Source: Alteribacillus persepolensis (GTDB lineage Bacteria; Bacillota; Bacilli; Bacillales; Marinococcaceae). Taken from it: DNA of 64,000 nt. The stretch spans positions 50,998 through 114,997 of the forward strand of contig NZ_FNDK01000010.1 in NCBI RefSeq assembly GCF_900099605.1, in the 5' to 3' direction. Made by a program: the position numbers and the translations under genes. The first letter of the stretch is position 1; the number at the start of each line of letters is the position of its first letter. The notes below the pieces were generated by a model. It saw only the letters and a program-made list of their open reading frames with translations, did not search any database and was not told the origin of the DNA. Positions 25,154-34,231 of the stretch are shown here, piece after piece.

Positions 25154-25750
25154 ATGAAAAAAAAGGTATGGAAGAAAGCAGCGATAGACATTACAGCTGT
25201 TATTGTTGTATTAGTAGGCTATGCAGCATATAGTATTTGGTCTTTCAGCATGGACAATCAATTAGTGCGGTGTGATGCAGCGATTGTGCTCGGGGCAGCT
25301 GCAAAAGGTAATGAACCATCACCGGTATTTCGTGAAAGAATCAATCATTCTATTCGGCTTTATGAGGCAGGTTATGTCGATAAAATAATATTTACAGGCG
25401 GGAAAAGCGATGGCAGTACATACGCGGAAGCAGAAGCAGCGAGGAAGTATGCGGTGGAACGTAACGTGCATTCGGATGATATTTACATTGAAACCCAATC
25501 AACGATAACAGAAGAGAATCTAGAATATGCGGATGATATCGCTTCGGAGCATAACTTGGATACATTTCTTATTGTCAGTGATCCGCTGCATATGAAACGT
25601 GCAATCACGATGGCAGACCATATGGGAATGACGGCTTATTCCTCTCCAACACAAAGTTCGGCTTATGAGACATTGCAGACGAAAATACCGTTTTTCTTTC
25701 GAGAATTATTTTTTTACATAGGGTATCTGTTAAGTCTGCCATTTCGGTAA
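25154..25750 (+). CDS. YdcF-like membrane-anchored protein (DUF218)
   Basis: The protein has about 198 residues: one N-terminal membrane helix (about 10-30), then a DUF218 domain with DAAIVLGAAAKGNEPSPVF, RINHSIRLYEAG, IIFTGGKSDG and the STITEENLEYA and IVSDPLHMKRA blocks. The family is linked to envelope metabolism (SanA/ElyC type), with a probable extracytoplasmic domain. The start is uncertain: 25154 (MKKKVWKK, AAAGGG about 10 bases upstream) or 25070. It is followed 27 bases later by another membrane protein gene. Confidence 0.8.
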   Translation: MKKKVWKKAAIDITAVIVVLVGYAAYSIWSFSMDNQLVRCDAAIVLGAAAKGNEPSPVFRERINHSIRLYEAGYVDKIIFTGGKSDGSTYAEAEAARKYAVERNVHSDDIYIETQSTITEENLEYADDIASEHNLDTFLIVSDPLHMKRAITMADHMGMTAYSSPTQSSAYETLQTKIPFFFRELFFYIGYLLSLPFR

Positions 25751-25777
25751 AAAAGCAGGAAGGGGGGAAGTGGTTGC

Positions 25778-26353
25778 ATGATAAGGCCATGGGGAATGTT
25801 TTGTATCAGTCTCATAAACACGCTGATTATCGTGTCTCCTTTATTTACTTCGGTGACGGTGGGAAATAAAGGAGACTTAGAACATGCTGCGTTTGGCTGG
25901 CCGTTTCCATTTGTTATGCAGGATCTTTCGATGTATGACCCGCCGTATCCGTATAATATGACGTTCGCAACTCCATGGGAAACCCCTACGTCTATTCACC
26001 CGTTTTTTTTCATTGCTTCTTTTGTTGTTGTCAATGCTTTCATCTTCGTGGTGATGAAAATATGGTTGAAACGACAGAAGCGAGAAGCGGTGCTTTCGTG
26101 GTGGGAAGACATCCGCAAGGAAGGGAAAGCATCGTTTATATGGAACAACACTGCTGCATGCAGTGTACCTATCGGTGTGTTGATTGCTTTTCTTTTATTT
26201 TTATCTCAAAAGCTTTTCCTGTGGATGGAAATCATATTATGTGCAATGTTGTTTAGCTTGATTGGCGGATGTTTCGGTCTTCTGTTAGGAGGTATGGCCT
26301 GGATCATCAACGAAAGGAAATACCAACGGACAGAAGCTGTGGACCAGCTGTAG
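25778..26353 (+). CDS. Membrane protein of unknown function
   Basis: The protein has 191 residues. Hydrophobic segments are at about 7-27, 70-90, 127-143 and 148-172, with a basic cytoplasmic-type loop (KIWLKRQKREAVLSWW). A GGAAGGGGGGAAG ribosome site precedes the ATG. It is probably in one operon with the DUF218 gene. I do not recognise the family. Confidence 0.65.
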   Translation: MIRPWGMFCISLINTLIIVSPLFTSVTVGNKGDLEHAAFGWPFPFVMQDLSMYDPPYPYNMTFATPWETPTSIHPFFFIASFVVVNAFIFVVMKIWLKRQKREAVLSWWEDIRKEGKASFIWNNTAACSVPIGVLIAFLLFLSQKLFLWMEIILCAMLFSLIGGCFGLLLGGMAWIINERKYQRTEAVDQL

Positions 26354-26419
26354 ACCCAGCTTCTTTCATTGAGGCTAAAAGCGCATAGAAGGGACACAGG
26401 GAATAAGGAGAGTTTTGTT

Positions 26420-26656
26420 GTGGGAAAACATGTTCATTTGAAAGAAACAGGGCGCAGCATGGATAATGTCATTCATAACAATGAACAAAATAATCAAATC
26501 ATGTTTTGTTTACTGGCGTTGATTTTCACCTCCTTAATGTATATTACTTTAATATACATAAGTTGTATCATATATCACTTTAATACACACGGAGTAATGC
26601 ATGATGTCTTAAGTTTTAAATTTGCGTTATCCGAAAGAATTATTGAAGCGTATTGA
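26420..26656 (+). CDS. Short single-helix membrane protein, uncertain
   Basis: The protein has 78 residues, starting at GTG about 9 bases after AAGGAGAG. One long membrane helix (MFCLLALIFTSLMYITLIYI) is present. Its last 18 or so residues overlap, in another frame, the start of a ribbon-helix-helix reading frame (26601-26732), so either this C-terminus or that gene is degenerate. No family recognised. Confidence 0.4.
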   Translation: MGKHVHLKETGRSMDNVIHNNEQNNQIMFCLLALIFTSLMYITLIYISCIIYHFNTHGVMHDVLSFKFALSERIIEAY

Positions 26657-26732
26657 TGAATTTAAAGAGAAAAAGGGCTTTACAACCCGTACTCAAACTA
26701 TTATTTACCTCATTCGATATGCGCTTGAATAG
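26601..26732 (+). pseudogene. Ribbon-helix-helix protein gene with in-frame stop at codon 4
   Basis: The frame reads ATG ATG TCT TAA and then, without a further break, VLNLRYPKELLKRIDEFKEK followed by a KGFTTRTQTIIYLIRYALE tail and a stop. This is a typical Arc/CopG-type ribbon-helix-helix fold: beta strand, helix 1, turn, helix 2. GGAG lies 6 bases before the first ATG. Without the TAA (26610-26612) it would be an ordinary 43-residue protein. Translation from TTG 26622 is possible but has no ribosome site and would shorten the DNA-contacting strand. Such small proteins are antitoxins or accompany mobile elements. Confidence 0.6.
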
Positions 26733-26830
26733 TTGGACAATCGAGATGACAGGTAAGCCATCCCTTGTCCGAAGGCGATTCATTCCCCTGCTTTACACTT
26801 CGTAGGAAGTGAGGGGGAGTCTCACCTAAA
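26733..26830. mobile_element. Hairpin-rich stretch, possible end of an IS200/IS605-type element
   Basis: Directly after the ribbon-helix-helix frame, GGACAA (26735-26740) pairs with TTGTCC (26765-26770). A second hairpin has CACTTC (26796-26801) with GAAGTG (26806-26811), extended by CCCC (26785-26788) with GGGG (26813-26816). Imperfect subterminal hairpins of this kind mark IS200/IS605 ends. No TnpA or TnpB frame is present, so at most a remnant. Confidence 0.35.
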
Positions 26831-26966
26831 AAAGATAAAAGCAGCCGATACTTGGAGGAAGAAAGGAAGTGCCAGTTGATGTAAAAATTATTGCTTTATT
26901 AGTTGAACCTTCCCGTACGTCACCCTTTAAAATGATAACGAAATGATGGTAAAGGGGACGATACTT

Positions 26967-27296
26967 ATGGACAGAACAAGAAAAGAAACATTTGCCGTTC
27001 AATTCATGCTGGGTGTTTCTATTATTCTAGGCTTTATTCCACCGTTGATTATGTATATATTCACGAGGCAACAGAATCGGTTTTATCGTGAATCGAGCCG
27101 CAGAGCATTAAATTTTCACCTAACCATCTTTCCGTTCTTTGCGATAACGTATGTTCTCCCTTCTTCTTATGTATATCTAGCTTTTATTGTATTACTTGTT
27201 GAAGTGATTGTTATCGTCTATGCGATGATTCGGATTGCTATGAAGAAAGCGTACCGCTATCCGGCCGTTCCTTTTATTCGTGAAATAAAACACTAA
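26967..27296 (+). CDS. Small membrane protein, DUF4870/Tic20-like
   Basis: The protein has 109 residues with three hydrophobic segments (about 9-31, 52-70, 75-95). The segment FYRESSRRALNFHLTIF before helix 2 resembles the amphipathic 'a.eaLNfqlt' signature of the DUF4870 family. AAAGGGGA is 8 bases before the ATG; the ATG at 26943 lacks this site. It is followed by a MerR gene 14 bases later, probably one transcript. Confidence 0.65.
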   Translation: MDRTRKETFAVQFMLGVSIILGFIPPLIMYIFTRQQNRFYRESSRRALNFHLTIFPFFAITYVLPSSYVYLAFIVLLVEVIVIVYAMIRIAMKKAYRYPAVPFIREIKH

Positions 27297-27310
27297 AAAG
27301 AGGTGCTCTT

Positions 27311-28048
27311 ATGACCAATAACCTTCAGACTATTGGCGAATTAGCCCGAAAAACGGGAGAAACGATTCGAACTCTCAGGTATTATGATGAAATTGGTTTG
27401 TTAAAGCCGACACAATATAAAGATGGGGGACACAGACTGTATGGTGATGCTGCTCTTCATCGGTTACAGGAGATACAGTCGCTGAAGTTTATTGGCTTTT
27501 CACTTAAAGACATTGCTGATATATTGAAACAACAGTACACACCTAAAAATCAGCTTCATGAGGCCATTACGATAAAAAAAGAGAAGTTAATCCAGCAAAT
27601 GAATGACATCGAGCGAACGATTCAGCAGCTTGATCATATGACATCCATCATGGGAGAAGAGGATGTTATTGACATAAGAGTTTTCTGTTTTATCATTCAC
27701 TCCTTTGTTTGGGAGCATGAGCACAATCAAGAATATTTACTGAAACATAAATATACCATTCCTGCTGTGGAACGTCGTCGGCTTGACCAACAATATTATC
27801 AATTATTTACGGCCTTGAAAAAATTGGCTGCTGATGGTGCCTCGCCTTCAGATTCTCGATGTCTGGGGATAATGGAGGATATTTTGCTGCTGCATAAAAA
27901 ATTGATTGCTGCACTGGATGAAGAAACTTGGCAAGCATTGAAACAAGAAGCAGGCTCATCCAACATTCTAAGTCCTTTGGCTGCACAGGAATGGAATTTT
28001 TTTGAGAACGTTTATATAGAATACCGAAAATGTCTAACGAACGTGTAA
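27311..28048 (+). CDS. MerR-family transcriptional regulator
   Basis: The protein has 245 residues. The N-terminal MerR winged helix is clear (TIGELARKTGETIRTLRYYD, then EIGLLKP, GGHRLYGDAAL, FIGFSLKDIADIL), and a dimerisation coiled coil lies at about 95-120. The roughly 120-residue C-terminal region is an unassigned effector domain without metal-binding Cys clusters, so it is more like multidrug- or stress-sensing members. It may control the membrane protein gene just upstream, with which it seems co-transcribed. Confidence 0.88.
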   Translation: MTNNLQTIGELARKTGETIRTLRYYDEIGLLKPTQYKDGGHRLYGDAALHRLQEIQSLKFIGFSLKDIADILKQQYTPKNQLHEAITIKKEKLIQQMNDIERTIQQLDHMTSIMGEEDVIDIRVFCFIIHSFVWEHEHNQEYLLKHKYTIPAVERRRLDQQYYQLFTALKKLAADGASPSDSRCLGIMEDILLLHKKLIAALDEETWQALKQEAGSSNILSPLAAQEWNFFENVYIEYRKCLTNV

Positions 28049-28071
28049 ATGTTGTGATAAGGTATACGAGA

Positions 28072-28132
28072 AACAATCACCCTCCTGAGATTAAAGCTGT
28101 AATAGAAGTGCAGGGGAGGGTTGTTTTTGTTT
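28072..28132 (+). terminator. Intrinsic terminator after the MerR gene
   Basis: AACAATCACCCTCCTG pairs with CAGGGGAGGGTTGTT around a long loop, followed by a T-rich tract. Confidence 0.75.
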
Positions 28133-28437
28133 TTAATGGATGATGATGTTTGAGTAAATGTTGATTGATTTTAAGCAGCCATTGACGTGAAGTTAAGGCG
28201 GATGTCATTTTTTAAGTTATCTAATAGAGTAGAAACACCATGACTCCGGAAGAACAATACCGGAGTCATTTCATGATACAAACGGTGAGATTTGCTAAAC
28301 ACATAGAGCGGTTGATACAGGATCAGAACGTTGTGTTCAAGTGTAAGCACGCGGCAGGATGAAGTTTACCTCGTTTTGTACATTCATTCTGTCAGAAAAA
28401 AGCGGCAGTGATGTTGAAAATATTATTATTCTCTTAT
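28133..28437. other. Gap of about 300 bases with one hairpin
   Basis: ATGACTCCGG (28240-28249) and CCGGAGTCAT (28260-28269) form a perfect 10-bp hairpin without a T-run on either strand. Nothing else was seen. Confidence 0.4.
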
Positions 28438-28926
28438 TTAGGAGGAGAGCCACTGGTATACGTCCACACCGTATAAAATAAGAATTCCCATTGCGATTCC
28501 CCACAGTAAAATGCTGATTGTCTGCCAGATAATGATGTTTCGCTGCCCGGATCTGGCCAAAAGACAAACAATGGCGCTAATATGGTTAGAGCCTATGATT
28601 GGTCCAGCTAACGATAATCCCGGCACCCCATATTTATTAAAATATTGCTGGGCTTTTTGCATACGCCGATTTATAAAGGAACCATTGGACTTTTTACGCT
28701 TGGAAATAACAGAGGTAATGAAAGATGAAAAGAAAAGCAAGAGTACAATAGACAGCCAATTACCAATTAAACCTAATAAAACGGTTGGAACAAACGGTAA
28801 ATCAACCACTAATCCTATAGGAATAGCAACAAATGCCTCAATAAAGGGAATAAAGCCCAGCACAAATATAGCTGCAAGCTGGTAAACGATGTGTACTCCC
28901 TGAATCCACTGATAAATTTCTTCCAT
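28438..28926 (-). CDS. Small multidrug export-type membrane protein (Sm_multidrug_ex family)
   Basis: The protein has 162 residues with four hydrophobic segments. The family features are GFIPFIEAFVAIPIGL near the first helix and YFNKYGVPGLSLAGPIIGSNHISAIV in the second half. Despite the name, the transport role is poorly established; it belongs to the wider DedA-like superfamily. ATG 28926 is about 10 bases from AAAGGAG; the ATG at 28935 is only one base away from it. Single gene. Confidence 0.78.
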   Translation of the reverse strand: MEEIYQWIQGVHIVYQLAAIFVLGFIPFIEAFVAIPIGLVVDLPFVPTVLLGLIGNWLSIVLLLFFSSFITSVISKRKKSNGSFINRRMQKAQQYFNKYGVPGLSLAGPIIGSNHISAIVCLLARSGQRNIIIWQTISILLWGIAMGILILYGVDVYQWLSS

Positions 28927-29435
28927 AACCGACATTCTCCTTTGCTCATTTTGCTGTGATGCTGCTTTTTATGACGATAAGGTTAATGTAAAGGATGACG
29001 TAAGGGAAGATTCAAGAGCGAGAGATAAAATAACGTAGTGAAAAAGTGAACAATGATAAAGCAATTTGGTACCTTTTAAAAAATTTCTTATTTTTGGTTT
29101 TTTACCACTTTTGTCCAATTTACGATATCCAAAAAAGAATCATACAATCAGGACGGGGATGTCTCAAAAGGGTCGTTTACGATGTGGAAATTTATCTAGC
29201 TACTGGAATATGCGAGAATCCTGCGGGAAAAGCGAAAGTGTGAAGATCCCTCAATGAGCGATTTTTGCTCACGAGGAGGCTGAACTGCCGCCCACAGAAA
29301 GCGAGTATAATTCCAGTTATTTTACCAAAAAAATTGATTGATAGGACAACCCCTGTTTTTTTGTACACAGCAAGAAGAAACTGCTTCGTTTCATTAGAAA
29401 ATTGCTATTTTTAAAAACGATAGGGAGGGCTGCTC
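28927..29435. other. Gap of 509 bases containing a repeat
   Basis: Overlapping short frames at 29046-29257 run through repeat sequence and show no family or ribosome site. The promoter of the propeller gene must lie in the last 100 bases. Confidence 0.45.
29197..29325. repeat. Bacillaceae-type interspersed repeat
   Basis: The segment contains GAATCCTGCGGGAAAAGCG, GAGGAGGCTGAACTGCCGCC and CACAGAAAGCGAGTATAATT in the order typical of a roughly 120-bp repeat that I recognise from many Bacillaceae intergenic regions. It is bounded by inverted CTGGAAT (29203-29209) and ATTCCAG (29310-29316), so it can fold into a cruciform-like structure. Confidence 0.6.
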
Positions 29436-30500
29436 GTGAAAAAGTTTTTTCTAGGAATGGAAAGTGAACTATATATCATAGAAGAGACAGCAAAAGGGTA
29501 TGTTGGCACATCTCATTTAGAAGGTACGCAGCCTGTACGCGTGGCCGTCGACCCTCAAAACCAAGACCGTATATATTGTGCGACATATGGCCACGGGCTG
29601 TGGAAGAGTGAAGATGGGGGAGCGCATTGGAAGGCAATTGGCAAAGTATCTCCCTATCATGAAGCGCCGGCAGGTGACGGCATTCGTTCGGCTCATTTGA
29701 CATTTGTGGCTGTTCATCCATATAGAAAACGAAATGGAAATTCTGTTGTGTATGCGGGGACTGAACCAGCCGCTCTTTATTGCTCGGAAGACAATGGTGA
29801 ACACTGGAAGGAGTTTAAAGATATTCAGACTCTTCCTTCTAAAAACAATTGGCAGTTTCCACCGCGCCCTTATACCCATCATATTCGCTGGGTAACTCCT
29901 AGCTATGCTGATGAAAATAAGCTTGGTGTATCAGTTGAATTTGGGGCATTTATCCGGACGGAAGACCATGGAGCAACCTGGCAGGACCGTCCGTTTCAAA
30001 GTCCGTTAGATACTCATGTTCTGCTTGCTCATCCTCACGCACCTGGACGTTTGTATGCAGCATGTGGAGATGGACTGATATCCCAAGGAAATTCGTATGC
30101 CGAAAGTAACGACGATGGGGAGACGTGGGAATATAAAAGCGAAGGATTAGAAGCACACCCTTATCTGTATAACATGACTTTGCATCCGGAAGATTCGAAT
30201 GATCGCTTGGCAGCTGCTTCTAAACATGCACGCGAAGCGCACCATTCTTCGCTTTACTCAACGATATATCGGAAACAAGGCAGCGAACCTTGGCGGGAAT
30301 TATCGGAAGGACTGCCGTGTGAAGGTGCCTTTATTCATGTATTAGCCGCAGATCCCATCGAGGCGGGAACGTTCTATGCAATGAATAACTATGGGCTTTA
30401 TCAATGGAAAAAAGGCACGTCTAAGTGGAAGAAAATAGAAGTGAACTGGAAAGAAAAGTTTTTAAACGAACATCCTTCTGCTCTTGTTATAAGGGGATAG
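29436..30500 (+). CDS. Beta-propeller protein with Asp-box (BNR) repeats
   Basis: The protein has 354 residues. At least four Asp-box motifs (SxDxGxxW) are visible: SEDGGAHW, SEDNGEHW, TEDHGATW and SNDDGETW, each ending a blade, with VAVDPQNQDRIY, VAVHPYRKRNG and LAADPIEAGTFY as blade starts. No signal peptide, so it is probably cytoplasmic, unlike sialidases and most BNR proteins. No catalytic residues can be assigned. The GTG start follows AGGGAGGG. A single gene, terminated by the palindrome at 30586. Confidence 0.75.
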   Translation: MKKFFLGMESELYIIEETAKGYVGTSHLEGTQPVRVAVDPQNQDRIYCATYGHGLWKSEDGGAHWKAIGKVSPYHEAPAGDGIRSAHLTFVAVHPYRKRNGNSVVYAGTEPAALYCSEDNGEHWKEFKDIQTLPSKNNWQFPPRPYTHHIRWVTPSYADENKLGVSVEFGAFIRTEDHGATWQDRPFQSPLDTHVLLAHPHAPGRLYAACGDGLISQGNSYAESNDDGETWEYKSEGLEAHPYLYNMTLHPEDSNDRLAAASKHAREAHHSSLYSTIYRKQGSEPWRELSEGLPCEGAFIHVLAADPIEAGTFYAMNNYGLYQWKKGTSKWKKIEVNWKEKFLNEHPSALVIRG

Positions 30501-30585
30501 CACGTTACTATGCAGACAATAAAAGCGTATTGAAAGTGTCTCTCTTGATTTCTTCACCATTATGTCAAAACATATAAGACCAGCA

Positions 30586-30617
30586 ATAAGACAAGAGCTT
30601 ATAAGCTCTTGTCTTAT
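30586..30617. terminator. Bidirectional terminator (perfect 32-bp palindrome)
   Basis: ATAAGACAAGAGCTTA is followed directly by its exact complement. It lies between convergent genes and overlaps the stop codon of the SLH gene; flanking tracts are not strongly T-rich. Confidence 0.7.
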
Positions 30618-31879
30618 CGTTCAAGAAACCCTAAAATTTCACCATCAGCCGACCTGATTGTTAAGCCTTCCACGCTTTCTTCAAAAGTAGTATCTGATGT
30701 GGAATCAAATTGTCCTTCCTTCAGTGCATCACTCATAAACCTTGGCTTCACTGCCCGGTATTTGTTATCTGTCGTATAGACGATTCTGCCGTTAAACACG
30801 GTTAAGTCGTGATAAGCATCTAAAAAGATGAGGCCGGTACCGTGACCCGTCAAATCCTCATAGGATCTGCCGTTAACCAATTTCGTTCCGATAAATCCTG
30901 CTACTTCCTCACCATTGATGGAGTCAACAAACTCTTCGGTTTGATCATTTTTTTTGTAGATAAAACTATCCATTATATAATACATGGTATCGTTGATGAA
31001 ATACCAATGTTGTGGAGCGTTCTCTTGAACCAATGCAAAGGTTCCTTCCTGAAAAGAATATAAGTTATCCTTGCCAGATTCATGGACCGAAACGTAGATG
31101 CTGTCCCCGACAACTTGCATCGCATCATTGAACGTACCGCCTTCTTTTGTGTAACTGGCAACTTGTTTAAAGTCACCGTTCTGCCTTTCATAAGCGACAA
31201 GTTTATCTCCTTCTGCTCCGTATGTTAAACCGTCTTTCACGACATATTTACCGTAGTCTCCAGCAATCGGCTCGGGCGGTGTTCTTTCAGCGTCCTCATC
31301 TAAAGCGCGGTGAAGAAATGTAACAAATTGAGCTCTTGATGTAGACTCTGAAGGGGCGAAAGTACCGTCGCCTTTACCGCCTGTAATACCGCTGTTGGCA
31401 AGTGCGCTAATGTCAGCGAAATTCCAGTAATACGGTTGAATGTCTGTAAAGAAATAATCTTTGTTTTCTTCAAGGTCCAGTGCTCGGTTCATAAGCGTGG
31501 CCATTTGCGCCCGTGTCAGCGGTTCATACGGTCTGAAATGCCCATTAGATCCTCGTAAAATCCCTGTTTCGTCCATAATGTCCACAACGTCCATGTCATG
31601 GAAGTCATCAGGAAGATCTTTAAAGTCAGGCGTTTTTGTGTCCTGTCTTTCTAATCCAAGTGCATTTACGAGCATAGAAGCTGCCTGAATGCGTAAGACT
31701 GGTTTATTCGGGCGGAATGTACCGTCGGGATAGCCGCCCATCACACCTTGTTCTGCCAGCTCTTCAATTTCATCTTTTGCCCAAAAGTCCTCTGCTACAT
31801 CAGAAAAGGAGGCAGCGGAGGCAGTGGCAGGGACAGCGAGTACCCCTGCTGCCATCAATGTACTTATCAGCTTTTTCAT
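30614..31879 (-). CDS. Secreted protein with three S-layer homology (SLH) domains
   Basis: The protein has 421 residues. The signal peptide is MKKLISTLMAAGVLAVP-ATASA (cleavage about 22). Three SLH domains follow (about 23-75, 80-140, 145-205), with the recurrent patterns FSDVAEDFWAKDEI, GYPDGTFRPNKPV, FRPYEPLTRAQMA and GDGTFAPSESTSRAQF. SLH domains bind pyruvylated secondary wall polymer. The C-terminal 210 residues look like a beta-rich DUF5050/propeller-type domain of unknown function (YGAEGDKLVAYERQNG). AAGGGGGAT precedes the ATG. Two TATAAT-like elements lie just upstream on the minus strand. Confidence 0.88.
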   Translation of the reverse strand: MKKLISTLMAAGVLAVPATASAASFSDVAEDFWAKDEIEELAEQGVMGGYPDGTFRPNKPVLRIQAASMLVNALGLERQDTKTPDFKDLPDDFHDMDVVDIMDETGILRGSNGHFRPYEPLTRAQMATLMNRALDLEENKDYFFTDIQPYYWNFADISALANSGITGGKGDGTFAPSESTSRAQFVTFLHRALDEDAERTPPEPIAGDYGKYVVKDGLTYGAEGDKLVAYERQNGDFKQVASYTKEGGTFNDAMQVVGDSIYVSVHESGKDNLYSFQEGTFALVQENAPQHWYFINDTMYYIMDSFIYKKNDQTEEFVDSINGEEVAGFIGTKLVNGRSYEDLTGHGTGLIFLDAYHDLTVFNGRIVYTTDNKYRAVKPRFMSDALKEGQFDSTSDTTFEESVEGLTIRSADGEILGFLER

Positions 31880-32323
31880 GATTATCCCCCTTATGTAAAT
31901 TACCAATATTATACTATTATACTATGAAGGGCAATTCTTTGAAACTGCGATTTTATAACATCGCAATGAAAAGAGTGAAACAGCAGAGAAAGTGACAAGC
32001 AGAACAGCTTTCAGACAGAAAAGGATGTACCCGCTTCTTTGTCGATTAAAATAAAGAAGCGGGTATGGCATATACATATTCATGCACCTATGTGCTGGGT
32101 AAAGCGCGGGATAACCATTCTGACATGCAGGATAACAAGTACCGCAACATAACAAAACACAATAAAACCATTTCTGCACAAATAAATGCATTGTTAAAAA
32201 TCAAACAGCCTTCTTGCTGTTCAATCCGTTTTACATCAAGCGAGCAAGCAAGTACACAAAACCATGATTCATAGATTTCGCATGGTGTGTGGTGAAAAAA
32301 TTCTCCCTCTGATTGCCATTTTT
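31880..32323. other. Gap of 444 bases
   Basis: A perfect 13-bp hairpin is present, TACCCGCTTCTTT (32028-32040) with AAAGAAGCGGGTA (32053-32065), without a T-run. It may end the leader or the dehydrogenase transcript. Short frames here look spurious. Confidence 0.4.
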
Positions 32324-33481
32324 TTAGAAACGCACTTGCCATTTGGGGCGTTTTTTTGGGGAGAAAAAACTATTTCTATTTTTTCTTCCTTCTATTCTAT
32401 TTTCACAGATAAGATTGGCAGCGTCCGTCGTTGTTACGTTGTCCGATTGAGCTTGATGAAGTACGTCCAACAGTGTATGATAAATAGTTTTTGTTTTTTG
32501 AAGAACGCGTTGTTGATTAGGGCCGTATAGTTCATCCGACACTTGAATGACTCCGCCGCTGTTTACCATGTAATCTGGTGCGTATAGTATGCCTTTTTCC
32601 TTCAACAAAGCAGCACAACTGTCATCAGAAAGCTGATTGTTTGCAGCTCCAGCAATCGCCTTTACTTTTAGTTGTTCAATGGTTTTAGGGTTGACGGTTC
32701 CTCCAACAGCACATGGAACAAACACATCTGCGTCCACTTGGTAAATGTCGTCCCCTGTGACAGCTGTTACGTGATGTCCTTTCTTTTCTCCTAGTTCAAC
32801 TATCTGGTTAACCAGCCCAGCATCGATATCGGTTACATATAGATTAGCTCCTTCATGTAACAAATGCTCTGCCACTTTAAACCCAACTTTTCCCAATCCT
32901 TGAATAGAGAACGATTTACCGGATACATTTTCATCTTCCCACAATAACCTGGCCACTGCTTTGATGCTGTACAAGACACCAAGTGCTGTCGGAATCGATG
33001 TTTCACCCCCGCCGTTATACTCTTTTGGCAAACCTGCGATACAACCTGTTTCCATAGAAGCATGAACAAAATCTTCTAACGTAGTGCCCATGTCTGTTCC
33101 GGTATAGAACCTGCCATTTAATGATTCGATAAACTGCCCGTATGCACGGAACAATTCCGGGGTTTTATCTTTGGCTGGGTCCCCGATGATAACCCCTTTC
33201 GCCCCTCCAAAATTTATATCAGCGGCAGCATTTTTATATGTCATTCCCTTGGATAATTTCAACGCATCTTCCAGCGCATCGTCAACTGTCTCGTATTCTC
33301 TCATTCTAGTACCGCCAAGTCCTGGTCCGAGCGTGGTGTCATGGATTGCAATAATTGCTTTTAATCCGGTTGCTGGATCATTACAAAATAATACTTGTTC
33401 ATGTTCTTGTATCTTTTCGAACAAATCCCATTGTGCAGGTGTACTATATGTTTTTTCCTCTACTAGCAGTGATTGATTCAT
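32324..33481 (-). CDS. Leucine/phenylalanine dehydrogenase family enzyme
   Basis: The protein has 385 residues. ELFV dehydrogenase motifs are intact: [12 protein letters not shown], the catalytic lysine region [25 protein letters not shown], the dinucleotide fold [16 protein letters not shown] and AGAANNQL. The family deaminates branched-chain or aromatic amino acids with NAD. Its location beside the 4-hydroxyphenylpyruvate/homogentisate genes favours phenylalanine (or tyrosine) as substrate; LeuDH cannot be excluded from sequence. The start is ATG 33481 after GAGGAGGAAGAG; longer readings lack support. Confidence 0.85.
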   Translation of the reverse strand: MNQSLLVEEKTYSTPAQWDLFEKIQEHEQVLFCNDPATGLKAIIAIHDTTLGPGLGGTRMREYETVDDALEDALKLSKGMTYKNAAADINFGGAKGVIIGDPAKDKTPELFRAYGQFIESLNGRFYTGTDMGTTLEDFVHASMETGCIAGLPKEYNGGGETSIPTALGVLYSIKAVARLLWEDENVSGKSFSIQGLGKVGFKVAEHLLHEGANLYVTDIDAGLVNQIVELGEKKGHHVTAVTGDDIYQVDADVFVPCAVGGTVNPKTIEQLKVKAIAGAANNQLSDDSCAALLKEKGILYAPDYMVNSGGVIQVSDELYGPNQQRVLQKTKTIYHTLLDVLHQAQSDNVTTTDAANLICENRIEGRKNRNSFFSPKKRPKWQVRF

Positions 33482-33680
33482 TATTTCTCTTCCTCCTCGA
33501 CAAATCATAAAATGTGTGGTGTGAAACCGTGTACTCATAGGTGGTTCCTTACGCGATAAACAGCGGCGCCGGCATAACCATTCTTTTTTACGTTTGGTTT
33601 TACGTGTTAATAGGCATGAAGGCAAAGACTGCGGCATGACGTGTCATAGAAATAGAGATGAAGCGTTTTCAGTATTGCGT

Positions 33681-33956
33681 TTAGTGAAAGCTTTTATTTT
33701 CATGGGTGGAACAAGAAGATGGGGCAGTCTCTAGATGCTTCATGATACTGAGATAGAGATCTTTTGCGGTACTGCTCGTAACGTTTTTTCCGTTAACAAG
33801 TGAAAAGGGCTGTTCAATGCATTGACCGCAAAAGTTTAGACACTGATTTTCTAAAATATCGACTTGAGAAAGTCTTTTTACATGACTTTTTAGCTCATGT
33901 AATTCTCTTTCAAAATTATTTGGACAAAATTTCACGGTATGTTTCAGTTTCGACAC
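33681..33956 (-). CDS. DUF1450 (YuzB-like) small protein
   Basis: The protein has about 91 residues, with the family's KFCPNNF start, DILENQCLNFCGQC with its paired cysteines, and PFSLVNGKNV. Function is unknown; the Cys pattern suggests a metal or Fe-S site. The start is uncertain: GTG 33956 directly abuts AAAGGA, so translation may begin slightly further in. It diverges from the hppD gene and could share its regulatory region. Confidence 0.7.
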   Translation of the reverse strand: MSKLKHTVKFCPNNFERELHELKSHVKRLSQVDILENQCLNFCGQCIEQPFSLVNGKNVTSSTAKDLYLSIMKHLETAPSSCSTHENKSFH

Positions 33957-34231
33957 TCCTTTCTGTGTGTTGTGTGTTTGTGTAGTGATTATAGTGACAG
34001 ACAGAAATAGGCACAAGCGTGCAAGTGAAAGCAAAAACGCTTTGCAGTAGTAAAGTTTTGTTTTTTTTGTTTGAAGAATTTTCTCCCATTCCCGCATATA
34101 ACAAAGATTCTTTATTCAGTTGAAGTGTTTATGTATTAACGTGAGTGTTTGCGGCCTTTTAATTTCTATAATACGATTCCAAATACAAGATGATTAAATT
34201 TTCAGTCAGTTAATAAAGGGGAGGTTTTTTT

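Noticed and set aside
33655..33671. cre-like sequence near the dehydrogenase (TGAAGCGTTTTCA)
   Set aside because: It is one base short of the consensus spacing and not placed at a promoter.
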